Position numbers and translations under genes: made by a program. Below are positions 11,374 through 24,100 of a stretch of 64,000 nucleotides of DNA, piece after piece; the stretch's first letter is position 1, and each line of letters begins with the position of its first letter. The stretch lies in the NCBI GenBank assembly GCA_039519185.1, contig CM076851.1, forward strand, positions 28,520,857 through 28,584,856, written 5' to 3'. The notes under the pieces were generated by a model that was not told the origin of the DNA, made no database searches, and saw only the letters and a list, made by a program, of their open reading frames with translations. Origin of the DNA: Astragalus membranaceus (Eukaryota; Streptophyta; Magnoliopsida; Fabales; Fabaceae).

Positions 11374-11790
11374 CACTAGTGGAAAATGGGGATTCAAAGT
11401 CGGACATTTTGGGCATTTAAAGTCGGACATTCACCCGACTTCTATCAAGGGGACTTTAAAAGTATGATTTTTTAAAGTCGGACCAAGGTCCGACTTTAAA
11501 AGTAAGATTTTAAGTCGGATTATTAGTGCGTCCGACTTTAATTATGGCCTGTGGAAAACCTTCAAAGTCGCATATTTAAGACTTTTAAAGTCGGATTGTG
11601 GTCTGACTTTAAAACTACGTTTTTAAGTCGGAGTATTGATGAGTCCGACTTTAATTATGATCTGATTCCTGCGACACTAACCTCTGTTGAATACATTTAA
11701 AGTCGGTTTTTCCTCAACTCCGACTTTATAAGTGTTATTTTAAAGTCGGTTGACATAAACGTCCGACTTTAAATGTGTCTTTTTTCTGGG
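11374..11790. repeat. Left TIR and subterminal repeats of the large CACTA element
   Basis: After the TIR, about a dozen copies of AAGTCGGA(C/T) or its complement occur between 11395 and 11775, many as facing pairs separated by about 20-35 bp. This is the expected binding region for the element-encoded regulatory protein. Confidence 0.9.
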
Positions 11791-11990
11791 CTTATTTCAA
11801 TTTTTTTAATTCTCCTTATAGATACAAATATAGAGCTCTTCAAGATGATTCATACACTTAAATGTATGTTTTAGCACAGCGAAGAGGACTTTTTTTCCTG
11901 GGTTTGTTTCAGCACAGCCAAGAGGATTCTACACTTAAATATAGAGTTAAGCTCTTCAATTTCATACCAAAATGTATGTTAATGTACTAC

Positions 11991-12139
11991 ACTTTTATCT
12001 ATGCAAAAAAACAAGGTACACAACTTCATATTCTAATAATATACCAAAATGTACTGTACGCTAATGTAACCATTGTACGCTAATGTGTCCATCCACTTTT
12101 ATCTATGCAAAAAAACAAGGTACAGCAACTTCATATTCC
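11991..12139 (+). repeat. Direct repeat, about 45-bp units offset by 104 bp
   Basis: The segment beginning ACTTTTATCTATGC (11991-12034) recurs at 12095-12139. It lies 3' of the second CACTA gene. Confidence 0.85.
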
Positions 12140-12149
12140 AACTACAATT

Positions 12150-15100
12150 TCACTTAAGTTTGTTTCTTCTTTCTTCCTTTCCAATTGGCATACGCTCCGC
12201 ATACAATCTTAGAAAGAACTCCGCCCAAACTTGTCTAATGTGCTTCAATTCTTCCAATGTGAACGGACGAGTCGTATTGAATACCTATAATCATCATATT
12301 TATCATGAGTTAATCTAATATCTACTCAATAATAATTAATCAGCTTAAAAGTTGAAAAATTCAAGTACCTTTTTCCAATTGTTAGTGATAGTTGTGGAGA
12401 CGATAGTCATCATATTTATCATCACATAATAGCCACAAGAATATCCATCATTTTGTTTTGCCACCTACAAATGAATATCAAATATCAAAATTGAATACAA
12501 TTGACTGAATTAAATAGAAGGTATTGTACAATTAGGAAAACTAGAGGTCCACATCAACAAGTTGTTGCAGAGATAATTATTTTTAAATTTATGCTTTTCA
12601 CTGTAGTGGGAAAATTATAGATGCAAGATGTTGTGATCATTAACTAGCTTAAAGAAATCAATGCATAAAGTGGTGAATTCAAAGTTGAAAGTATATGGCA
12701 TTGGCATATACCCTAAAACTTAAAACTGAACATATTGAAGAAAATGTAAACTGACATTTTTCTGATTGATGATTTGAGATTACACAGAGATACAATATAT
12801 ATAGCAGCTATATGCAAGTCTGCTAACAGAATTCAGTTTGACAGTTACACAAACTGTTATAACAGATCCAACTGACATAACAGAATAACAGATTCTAACT
12901 AAAATGATACACCTAATTAACTGCTATTTACATTCTCTAACAGTCCCCCCCACGAGATCAGTGTGCCACTTTGAATTTGTATTTTGGGGTATATTGAGTA
13001 CTACAAGAGTTAGGGAGGTATCTGTTTATATTTGCAAGTTAGGGAGGTATCTGTTAATATTGTTTGCAAGTTAAATATTTTGGGGTATATTGTTAGAATG
13101 GCAAAAGCCTGGCTTGCTTTGTCAATATGGACGGCCTCGCTTATATAAGGTTCTGAACTGAAACGAGAATCCTGCTGTTTTAGGAATTTGTCACCAAGCA
13201 TCCTTGCAAGATTCATGCATGCATAAAGTTCAACTCCAGAATCAGCAATCAATAAATCCTTTTACATAATACAAAGTAAAGAGATACATCAAGAAGAGAT
13301 GTACAAACACATGTACAATAGGCAGAGTGGCGTCAACTCTCCCAGTTTTGACTCAATTTTCATATCCGTCTCTCATTCCTCTCTCAGTCTACTTATTCAC
13401 TAACTGTCCAACTGACTAAGATTAGTTACAATTTTCATATCCGTCTCTCATTCCTCCCTAATTTTATTTTGCAAGTGGTGCCCATAGAGGCACAATATAA
13501 GGAATGGAGTGCACTGTGATGTTTTAGCCTATGCTTGCTGAGTTGCTGTCATGTAGTTTTAGGGACTGCCCAATTTTGCCAGATCCATGATGCACCATAT
13601 GTTGGTCCTGTTTCTTAGGATTTTGTTTGATCTATTAACAGCTTAGGTGTGGGGGCATTTTCTTTTGTTTTTTTAGGTGTATTTTGAAAGCACTTATTGG
13701 CGATTACTTTACATTGGTGTTTGTACGTCCATTGGTCTAGCTTTAAATTGCAATATATTTGAGTAAGTTATTGAAAACTCAAATCTTATAATATAAATGG
13801 TTTGCTAAGGCAAGTATCCTGCTGTCAAGATTATAATGTTTATAATGCATTATTAATTCCTTCATTTGAGTTTTTGAGTTTGCTTTCTTTTGTCCCTGCT
13901 ATCCATTTTTTAGCAGCTTTTCTATCCATTTATTCCAGCCTATTTTGTTTCATGAAATGGTCCTAACCATTTTTGCTACATGTTCTATTTGCAAGCTAAG
14001 ATGCAAGCGACAATTACTCCTTCAAAGAGATTGTCAATTGAATTCCAGAATGATGAGGTGATTAGTCCAGAATGCTCTGCTCCAAAGTTCTCCTCAACAA
14101 AGTCAATCAAGTTTATCAATTCAGAGAAGTGATGAACTTGAAAGATTAGGAAACTAAGTAATTCAAAATTAGTTTAGAGTATGAGATCTGTACCAAAACA
14201 TTCAATAGTCATCAGTTTTTGCAGAAAAACTGGATAACCGTAATGGCTCATAAAATTGAACCATGTTTTTTTTTACGCGAAATTGAACCATGTTTACTAT
14301 ATATGGTGACAAATGGTTTGGCAGGTAATAAGAAAGGTGAGATGTGTTGACAGGTTTAACTGTAACTGTAAACATTCACTGTTTTGGCTTAGGATTGGAA
14401 GGAGCAGTAGGACTGCTCTGGTTCTAAATTCTGGGTTTGAATCTATCAGCCTAAACTAAATGATAGAACTAAATGTAGTGGGAAAATTATAGATCCAAGA
14501 TGTTATGATAAAAAAAAAACTTACTTTAGGTGTCACCCATTGAGGCTTTGGTTTTTTACGACCTTTCATCCTGTTGTATACATCCAAAGCTCTGTGGTAA
14601 CAATATAAATAGAAAGTTATAAGTCTAAAGTAAATTAAATCACAGAATTATGACCATTAGAAAAAGAAAAACATACTTCTCAACTATTCCAACTAAGTCC
14701 TCATCTGGAGGATTATGAAGCGAACACATCCAAACAACTGTATTAACAGTAGGACAAATTACAAACAACTGCCAATGATTCCTGCAAAATTAGACAACAA
14801 TAATTAAATCATAATCAAACAAAGAATAGATACACTATACTTTTAGACAATTGATACTTTACTTCATCAAATATGGCGCTAGAAAGCATGTTTTGTCCTA
14901 GTCAATTAGCTTTTTCTGGATATATGTTTGGATGGCCTCTACTTTGTGGCCATAACTACCACAAACTTTGTATGGATCTAAAAATCCATACACATCACTA
15001 ATCTCCCTTTCTATACATTGGCGATGCAAATACCTAAAATATTGAAAACAAATTATTCAGTAATTGTACTAGAAAGTATTTAGGAATAAGTTTTACAAAT

Positions 15101-16804
15101 AACTAATATATACTTACGTGCACCATATTCCCAAATGGCTCAACTCAAGATCAGCAACACCTTTAGCCATATCTACAATTTCCTTGGATCCAATGTAGAA
15201 ATGTTCTTGGGGTTCATGGTCCAAGTCGAACTTAATATTTTCTGTCATGTCATAAGATGCAATATACAACTCTCTCAACCAATCATTCTTGAGCGGCTCC
15301 TCCACATGGGATGGTGAACAACTAGCTTTAGAACCAATTGTATTCTTCGTAGAATTCATGGCAGCCAACTTCTCTGAATCAATTTGGTTTAACTCCTCCC
15401 TCAACTCTTGCTTCAAATCTTTGTACTTATTTTCCAATTCTTGTTTGAACTCCTCCCACAACTCTTGCCTCATGGCAGCGAATTTCTCAGTAGATGAGGT
15501 GGAGTTAGTCTTTGAAGCACGTCTAAAGTATACTGCAAGACCCACCCCTCTACCAGCTGCACGCACACGACCAGGATGATCAGGTTTTCCAATGGCTGCA
15601 GTTAAGATATCTTGACGTCCATGTGGAACAAAACTTCCATGTGTGGCTTGATCAGCTAGCTCATCCTATAACAAAAACCACATTCACTTTAGGCAATATT
15701 CTAAATTGTATTTCGTAAGGCATTCGTGTTTGAATAGAAGTTTTAACTTACAATTTTCGAAGCAACAGAAGCAGACTCATTTGTTGTAAAAGATCCTGAT
15801 TTTCTTTGATGGGCCAACTTAAATAACTCATGACGTGGAGGAGGTGGAGGCTCTATTACTAAGCCTGGATCACCTGCCTCCTCACGCCTAGCTTCCACAT
15901 AGGTGTTCTCCCACTTGGCCTTAGCCATATCATAGCCACCACGAGAGGTTGTGTGGTAGAAGTGATTTTTGGACTGAATTTCTTTGGCCCTTTCTCTTTT
16001 ACTCTGTCACAAATAACAAACCAATATAGATACTAATATACATATAAAAAACTGCAAAAAAAACAAAAATAATCAAAAGCCTATCAATAAATATCAATAT
16101 CTATAGACTTAATTGATAGAAAATATCATTAGTATCCATCAAATCGTAACAGTAATCGTAATATTAAGATAATGGTATCAACCGGATGCATCATTCCTTC
16201 CCCAAAAGCACCCGCAACAGCTCCCCAGACAAATTCTCTCCACACTTCAATAATATTATAATATAAGAAAATTAGTTCTGAATTCTGATCATAACTTTTT
16301 TTTGAAAACAGAAACCAGCAATTTATATCCAATTTGTTTTCTAGTGACATTAAGGCTTTGGTTGGGAGGGGTGAATGAGACACAAAAAGGAGATTTCCCC
16401 AGACAGAAAGTGCATAATGCAAAGTGATAATATGTGCATCGCAAAATATAAAAGAACTAACACTACTAGTACTTAGTCTGTACCACTTCCAATTGACGGT
16501 AAAAACGATCATCCCCCGCTTCAGCTTCAAATAATCACATACTTAGCAGCAAAAAAAGGTTCAATTTCAAACACAACATTCATCACCGAAAAGACAAAAC
16601 AAATAAAAAATTCTGAAATTGAACCTAACAACTACCAAAAATTCTGAAACTAAATGGTAATGAGCTTAATTTGTGAAGACATTGTTCCAAAAAATTGAAA
16701 TGCTGAGAATGAAAATACAATCGATCATACGAATACTTCACTTGTTTAAAGCAACTTGTTACTCTGAATTAAATATCTATACTTATATTTATATATACTT
16801 ATAA

Positions 16805-16850
<46 letters not shown>

Positions 16851-17315
16851 TATAAAATAGCACAAGTAAGATAATTAGAACTTTAAATTACCCTTCAAAC
16901 TTCCAAATACTAAGATAAATTAAAATTCATAGCAGTTTCTTTTTTTCAAAACAAAAAAGCAGTAATAGCAGTTTTATTTTACTGCAGTAATAATAGCACT
17001 GACAATTACTAACTACTATTACTAACTACTTACCAGAAACTTTTCTTCCATGCGACGCTTTACGAACAACTCCCAGGTTTCAGTTGTTATGCAACTGTAT
17101 TTCTCAAATGGAGTAGTGTTACCCTGTTTGTCTCCAGAGCCAAAGACATAATCCCTAGTGAGTGTTGCCTTAAACTGCGTCCAACGTTCACCGGCATACG
17201 AAATCCAATGATTCTTCAACTTCTCGTCATTAGGAATGTCAAATGTTTGCTTATGTACAAAAAAGAAGACATTGTTAGTAATTAATAACCTTTAAAGTAA
17301 TAAAATATATTAACA

Positions 17316-17353
<38 letters not shown>

Positions 17354-17630
17354 TGATAAAAGTTAATACCAAGATATCCTGCCAGATCAAGCTCTTGACC
17401 AGGCCATTCACATCTCCCCAAGTTTCCGCTAATATGCTTGCCTTGTTTCGTGCTAGCATAGCCACATAACTCTTAAATTTGGTAGCGAATTCACCCAAAG
17501 GCTTTCGGGTAACTTGATCAAATTCAAGCGGGAACCTATAACCTGTCGGTCGTCTTGACGTAAATTGTTGTAATGTTGTTGCACGTCTAGTCCTCTTCTT
17601 TGTTGGGGGGTCGGTAGATGAATCACCCAT
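12150..17630 (-). CDS. CACTA second gene: En/Spm plant-transposase-like domain plus coiled coil plus Ulp1 (C48) protease-like domain
   Basis: Starts at the ATG at 17630 (MGDSSTDPPTKKRTRRATTL). Exon 1 ends near 17370 at a GT donor. Exon 2 is about 17250-17028, exon 3 about 16010-15750, exon 4 about 15660-15114. The first half (PNDEKLKNHWISYAGERWTQ, YSCITTETWELFVKRR, GGYDMAKAKWENTYVEARR) is the Ptta/En/Spm plant transposase domain. About 15490-15330 encodes a Glu/Lys-rich coiled coil. The rest resembles the Ulp1 C48 protease: an exon at about 14781-14675 with NHWQLFVICP (catalytic-type His-Trp), one at about 14595-14525 (ALDVYNRMKGRKKP), then, after a 2.1-kb intron, QNDGYSCGYYVM at about 12463-12372 with the nucleophile-type Cys at 12435-12437, and a last exon ending at TGA 12150-12152. 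I see no stop inside the exons checked, but the exon model is by eye. By family it may act at the subterminal repeats; protease activity is unproven. Confidence 0.75.
12603..14509. other. Foreign-looking segment between 35-bp direct repeats, inside the large intron of the Ulp1-type gene
   Basis: GTAGTGGGAAAATTATAGAT starts at 12603 and again at 14475; the 35-bp copies differ at two positions. Between them lie exon-like pieces. On the minus strand an ORF at 13252-13010 contains DSGVELYACMNLARMLGDK. On the plus strand 14002-14131 follows a tttgcaag acceptor-like site and reads MQATITPSKRLSIEFQNDEV to a stop. I do not recognise either. The arrangement suggests DNA captured into the intron of the transposon gene, but no donor gene can be named. 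Confidence 0.45.
13010..13100 (+). repeat. Short tandem repeat with TTAGGGAGGTATCTGTT units
   Basis: Two copies of the 17-bp unit start at about 13010 and 13042. TATTTTGGGGTATATTG also occurs at about 12980 and 13074. It partly overlaps the unrecognised minus-strand ORF. Confidence 0.6.
16174..16249 (-). pseudogene. Captured exon of a mitochondrial carrier family gene
   Basis: The minus strand reads VWREFVWGAVAGAFGEGMM, then HPVDT. This is the first repeat of a plant mitochondrial substrate carrier, with the start of the Px[D/E]xx[K/R] signature (P-V-D-T). Similarity stops right after HPVDT, consistent with an exon edge or a break; the expected K/R of the signature is not there. The piece lies in the intron between exons 2 and 3 of the CACTA second gene, on the same strand. 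It is too short to make a carrier. It is not part of the CACTA protein, so I read it as a host gene fragment captured by the element. Subfamily cannot be fixed from about 25 residues. Confidence 0.75.
16808..16847. repeat. (TA)n microsatellite
   Basis: About 20 TA units in an intron of the CACTA second gene. Confidence 0.95.
17319..17351. repeat. (TA)n microsatellite
   Basis: About 16 TA units just inside the first intron of the CACTA second gene. Confidence 0.95.
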
Positions 17631-17776
17631 GATTCCTGTTTAAACAAAACAAAGCAAAAATGTCAATAGATAAAAAAACACTTATATCAAATATGACAAA
17701 CACTTATATCAAAAATGACAAGCACTTATTGAAAATGATTAAATAACTGACATGTACCTATAATTTCTTTCTAGGG

Positions 17777-18487
17777 TCAAATTAAAACATCTTCCCATAT
17801 TCCTTCATTATGATCATCACGAGTCGCGTGTACACCATCCACATCATTGTCCTGAACAAATGTAGGCATTTGTGTAGTGAAAGAAGGAGTCTCAGAAATT
17901 TCAAGGGATGAATCTCCATCTTCATCATTACCATTTATGATTCTTCCTTGTAGGACTACCGACCATTTTTTGTTAGAAGGATCATGGACAAAAAAAACTT
18001 GTTTTGCTTGGTCAGCCATGATGAAAGGCTCATCCTTATAACCTACCTTGTCGAGGTCCACCAATGTAAATCCTAACTCATCGGTTTGTACACCACTTTT
18101 ACTGTTAACCCACTTACATTTAAAAAGAGCCACTTTAAATTTACAGTAATCGAGCTCCCAAATATCTTCAATGACCCCAAAGTAAGCAATTGATGCGAGA
18201 ATAGGGTTTTTATCCTTTGAAGTAGAGAAGTGCATTGAAGAAGCCATGACCATAACCCCACTATTTTGCCCAATGCTCTTATCATCTTGTGACTTTGTAC
18301 AAAATGAAAAATTATTTATATCGTACCCAGACCAACACAAGACCTCAAATTTAGGTTCATATGCTAGCCACTTTAATGTATCAGAAGCACTATTATCCTT
18401 CATAATATTCTCTTTAAACCAGGTTGGGAATGTCTTGTTGTGCTCTTTCAACAACTCTATTTGATTCATGTGAGGATTTTGGGCCTT
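17777..18487 (-). pseudogene. CACTA TNP2-type transposase, C-terminal part with DUF4216, cut off by the LTR insertion
   Basis: This is the 3' end of the transposase gene whose 5' part lies at 38690-41162. It runs from the 5-bp TSD (18483-18487) to TGA at 17777-17779. The DUF4216 signature is clear: YFGVIEDIWELDYCKFKVAL, FKCKWV, GFTLVDL and ADQAKQVFFVHDP. In intact CACTA transposases DUF4216 follows DUF4218 directly, and here the two are on opposite sides of a 20-kb retrotransposon. Joined across one copy of GCCTT the reading frame is continuous, so the insertion itself split an otherwise readable junction. Confidence 0.92.
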
Positions 18488-21137
18488 TGTCATACCCCAA
18501 TTTTGTCCGTTAGATTAATCCAAATGGTTTCAATTCGTACCTAGCATATGCGAGTCGCTTTTAATTGTGCACGCGTCGTCGTTCTCGCTGTGCCACGTTT
18601 CATTTTTTTTTATTATTATGCGAAAGCGATCCGCGTCTCGTCGTTGCGAATGTTTAACTCGGTTTTCATTGCTTATTGATATTATGGTTATCATTATTTA
18701 GTTTAATCTGTTTGTTATTAGTGTTATATAAAAAAATCTAATAAAAAAATCAATTTCTGAAATAATGTTTTTATTGTTATAAACAGTTTTCTTAACAAAT
18801 AAAAGGTACAACCTAAGTCAACTTTGATGTACATGAAGACAAAAAAATTAATTACAATTGGTACAAAAATTAATTAAAAGCAAAAAGAGTACAAAAAATA
18901 AATAATAAAACAAAATAAAAGGGAGACAGCAGCCTGCGACTTGCTGCATTCCCTCTCCATGAAGCTACAAGCCCAAACTTCCTTCTTCTTGTCCCTTTAC
19001 TTGCCTCCCATTTTCAGCAAAAAAGCATGGCAGCATTGGCAGGCACCACCCTGCAAGCTGTTGCTCCCCTGCTGTCATCCTTGCTGCTCCACTGTGTCAC
19101 TGCTGCCAACAGCTTTGTCCCCTATGTGCTTTGATCCTCTGCTTCCATCCACACCTACACCACAATAAGAGCACTAATAAATACAAATAATAACAAACAG
19201 TAAGGGGGGGAACAATACGAAAAAAAACAGCAACACACAACACAATCACACAGAACAGAAAACCAGAGAGAGTATTTCACTTCAACCTCTTCCAACTTCC
19301 AAGTTGTATCTCTGTTTCTCATAAGACATTTTTCTCAACTTAAATGAACAAGATGGTAGCTTTGTACAAACTTGGATCTCTGGGACAGTGTGATTAGTTT
19401 CCTCATCAAAAACTCTCAACTTTCTTACTCACCACTCCTACGGCCAACCACCAGAACCACCACAGTACACTATCCACAACCCCCAACCAAGCCATCACAG
19501 TAGCCACCCACCTTCTTCATCGCACCGACCCAACACAGCCCCCATCACACCTAACCCGTCACCGTCGCCGTCACCCTCCCTCACGGCCAGCCACCACCAA
19601 ATGGCCACTCGTCCCTAAAACGGCCCACACCACCGTACCGCCACTGTAAATCTCCCTCAAACACCGTCGTCCACCACCGCGAACCTTCGCGACCATCACC
19701 AAACTCCCCCAGCCATCAACACCACCCATCGGACCGCCGAACCTCCCTTCGCACTTCGACCACCATACGCCACCACTGAACCACCGCAACAACCCAACCC
19801 GAACCACCGTAGTCGCCATCCCTGATTGTTAATACCGCAACAACCCAACCCGAACCACCGTAGTCGCCATCCCTGACTGTTAATACCGCACCCAACCAAC
19901 GCCGTGAAGGAGTGGATCCGTGAGAGAGGAAAGCGAAATCGGTTTGTTATTTTTCGCGGTGGAGAAGGAGAGGAAAACAAAAATCGGTGAGAGAGAGAGG
20001 CTGTGAGGGGAGGGGAAAGTGAGGAAGCGAAACGGAGTAGAGGAGAGGGAAATGAGGTCACGGCTAAGGGAGAGATGGGCAAACAGCGCTGCAAGGGAGA
20101 AGAGAGATTAGGGTTAGAGGGGTAGGAGTCGCGCGGCGCAGCTGAGAGAGAAACGAAATTAGGTTTTACAAAAACCTAATTTCCTTTTTATACCCCCCTC
20201 CCATTTATTTTTAATTTCAGTTTTTTTTGTTTTAATTCAGATTACAACTCACACCCCCACATTTTAATGTTCACGCCCCCATAAAAGCCCACGTTTTTTT
20301 TTTTTGCAAGCCTTTTTTACCACTAAGATGAAATGGGCTCGCTATCTGCACCCCCCCCCCCATTTTTTAAAATACAATCCTTTTCTAACTGCACCCCCTT
20401 TTTTCTAACAGCACCCCCTGTTTCTCTTTTTAAATCTTTTTTTTTCTCCCTAAATAAGTGTTTTCTTTCACACACCTATTTTTTCCCAAATAATGAATAA
20501 ATGTTTTCCTAAACATAGAAATGGTCGTTACTAATGGTCACCCTGAGCTTAGCTCGTTTGACCGTTAATGACAGCTTTAGTTTTCAAACGAGTTATGAGC
20601 GACGACTACTCTGAGTCTTACTTGTTTGGTCGTCACGAATACCTTTTCCGATTTCAAAATAAATTAAAACACCAACAGACAAACTTTTTCTACACCAAGA
20701 ACTACGTGTGATTTGATTCTCTACCAGGAGATACGTAGGAGCAGAGGGCGGCCGACCTCTGTCAATTGCATTAATAAAAAACCTTTTTTTCTTTTTTTCT
20801 TTTAATTCATTTCTCTCCTTTTTTCTCAAACACTACAAAAACAACTAACTGTTTATCGAGTCTTTTTTATTAGTAACATTATAAGGGTAAAATCATTATT
20901 TTTGAATTAATAAACACTTACACATTTAGTTAAAAGGTAACCTTCCTTAGGAAGGATGTCGTAGGGTGCTAATACCTTCCCTACGCATAAACGACTCCCG
21001 AGCCTAAATCTGGTCCGCAAGACCCCTTCATCCACTCAACAGGGATTTTCCAATGTTTGCCCTTAAACTAAAATTTTGGTGGCGGCTTCATTCAAGAACT
21101 TCGAAGAATCCCTCCTCCGGATTTTTCGGTCGCTACA
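18488..21137 (+). repeat. 5' LTR of the outer LTR retrotransposon
   Basis: 2650 bp, starting TG and ending CA. Compared with the 3' LTR it has a tandem duplication of about 50 bp near 19790-19890 (units around CCGCAACAACCCAACCCG), which accounts for most of the length difference. Short ORFs in it recur in the other LTR and are not genes. Confidence 0.95.
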
Positions 21138-21139
21138 GC

Positions 21140-21157
21140 TGGCGATTTCACTGGGGA
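21140..21157 (+). promoter_or_regulatory. Primer binding site of the outer LTR element
   Basis: TGGCGATTTCACTGGGGA lies two bases after the 5' LTR. It is similar in form to the PBS of Ogre-type elements, which is attributed to tRNA-Arg. The exact tRNA partner cannot be verified here. Confidence 0.7.
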
Positions 21158-24100
21158 GAATTAAGAGAGTCAAGCCAAATTAACTAAATGTGTAAGTATT
21201 TGTTAATTTTATCAATATTTTGTTTTTACCCCTATTCTTATATTATTTATTTATTAGCATTTCTTTATATTATTGAACCTTAGGGTAGACGACTTTTTTG
21301 TTATTATTGTTGTACATCTTGTCGAGTTTGGTTAGTTTAGGTATTTTGCTCTCATCACACACCTCCCTTACACTTTTGCACACACCTTTGAGTGGGGCCC
21401 TATACCCGGGTCTGCAAATAACCTAGGACGAGTGGAGATTATTAGTGACAGTCATTCTGGATTTTATCTGTCTGACTCTCATGAAAGTCTCAACCAGAGT
21501 ACGCTCTTTCATGGTATCCCACACCAGGTAGCTCGCTATCGTTGTGGATCATATCATGAAGGGGATTTTAGCTCTGGAGACCTTTGTGAGGAAGTGAATA
21601 GAGCCACTTGAGAGATCGATCAATCACATAAGCGACCCTAGACCATGTTGAAAATCCCAATTTAGACATGACCCACCTAGGGCACAGGGGCATTATACTT
21701 ACCCTCTCTATTAATCTAGTTAGCGTTTCTCCAAAAATAAAATCAGTCAAAAAAAAAAACATCTTCATGCTTCTTTCCTTCATTTGCATGCACATGAGGC
21801 GACATCATCATACGAAAAAAACAAAAATCATCCTGCATCCATAACAAAGTAAGATCATTCTTTTCACACGCACCTCATTATCATTGCACTACCATGCATC
21901 TCATCATCCTAGAAATATCATTTGCGTCATTTGTCCATCTTGCATACTACCTAAAAGTTATGTTCACTATTCTTTTTCCACACGTTTTAAAAAAAAAATC
22001 GCTGCGAGCGTCATGCATTTAATTTCCTCGCACACAAAATGGGCAATATCATCATATGCACCGACATTCATTCATAATCATTCAAAATCATGATCACACA
22101 GTATAGGTATCACATCATTCATAAAGTCTTGAATTACATTTCAAAAAAAAAAAAACATAACATTCATACATCATTTCCCTCATATGGTCATCCTAGTTTA
22201 AATGCAACAATTCCATATTCATGTGTCATTTCCCAAATAAAACAAAAAAATCATTTCATTATATCATTTGTCATCCAATAAATCAAAAATAAGAGTCTGC
22301 ATACATGTTGCACTACCTCTCGGAAAACGAAAATAATTGCATTAGAATCAAACATTTATTTCTTCATGCATTCGCATTTTTCATACATATCTGTCATCAT
22401 GGGCATTATATTTTGCTAGAAAATAAAAAATCACCATAGAACGAGTAACTTGTTTTCATATCCATCTCGTTCTCATGGTACTAACATGCATATCATCCTC
22501 CAAAAAATAAAGACGCTACATAGTTGTCCAACTTTCATCATCTTGCATACTCAAAAATATACTATATTCGTTACTCCTCTTCATGCATAGAAAAATAAAA
22601 ATACATTAGTCATCTGACATGCAAAATAAAAGAAAAATAATAAAATGATGCCACTTTCTTGCATTATTCATCATCATATTGCGTTGCCTCCGAAAAATCA
22701 TTTTGGATGGTCAAGTGATCGTTCATTCACCTTCCTCGCATCTGCATCATGCAACGTTATCCGTCCATTCATACATTGCTTATTTTTTTTTTTCATGAAA
22801 AGGAAAGAATAAAAAACATGACCACAATGAAAAATTGTTGAATATTTCATTTAGCATGCATTTCCATTCATTCATAATCATTCACAAAAATCATTATCAA
22901 ATAATATAGGCATTTCATCATTTGCAACATCATGAAATGCATGTAAAAAAACATAGCATTCACACACCTTTTCACTCATCCAAAAAAACTCCTGTCTCAT
23001 TAAATCATCCATACGCCATTTCATCCACACATCATTTATATACTGTTTCAACACGCATCATTTCAAAAATTATGTCATCATTTTCGCATCATTCATAGAT
23101 ACGTATTTAGCATTTCATTCTGATACATGAAACAGGCTCTGCATCAGTCACGTGCTGCATTGCCTCCAAAAACTATTTAGAATAACTGACCTCTCCAAGT
23201 GATCATTCATGCACGCATTTCACGCATTTACATCTGCATTTTCATCATGTGTTCCCTCATGCATTAGGACACGAGGGGCATGTAATTTGACTATCCCCAT
23301 TGCATACGCATAATTAATCTTTGTTAAAAAAAATATAATAAAAAAAAACATCATGCACTCATAATAGAATAAAGTCGTTGGTCTTTTGAAGTGATCAGGT
23401 CCTCCATACATTTCATACATTTGCATTTTCATCGTACATATCCATCATCATGTGTTCATCCGTACGGTACATTCCCAAATAAAGAGAAAAAACATAACAG
23501 TATTTTATTATTATTGCATCATTCATCATCCAACAACCCTTTGTTAGCTTCTTATTCTAGTTGAGGCATAAGAAAAAAGGGGTAAACCATGCCTATTTAA
23601 AGTATCCTTCCGCCACGTTCAAAAATCATCACGCATTTCATTCATCTCTGTTGTCACTCATGCACAACAAACATTCATATGTTCATGCATTATACTTTAT
23701 TCAAAGAAAACATATAAAAAAAATCACCATGCATTCATACTAAAATGATTTTTCCACAAGGATTTCATTATCATTCCCCTACCATGCATCTTATCATCTA
23801 GAAAATAACAAAAATATCATTCATCTCATCCAAGGTGCATCATCTTGCATATCCATAAATATCACATTGGTATCATAAAAAAATTACATTCATTCATGCA
23901 TCATAAAGAAACAAAAACAAAAGTCATTCATCCCCATGCATCTCAAATACAGTAATCTCCTTCATGCATCATAAAAAAAAAACAAAAAAACAAAAGCCAT
24001 TTATTCCTCTCACATCCATCTCAAGGGCATTAATCCTCTCACATGCATTAAAATAAAATTAGGATTTGCTTCATTTTCTTCTATTCTTGCATTGTTCAGC

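Noticed and set aside
18941..19168. A small secreted protein with a Leu-rich start
   Set aside because: It recurs at 29215-29442 because both are in the LTRs of the outer element. No gene evidence beyond an open frame.
19571..20094. Gly/Trp-rich protein genes on the minus strand
   Set aside because: They lie in the outer LTR and recur at 37176-37648. They come from a GC-rich CCACCG-type stretch.
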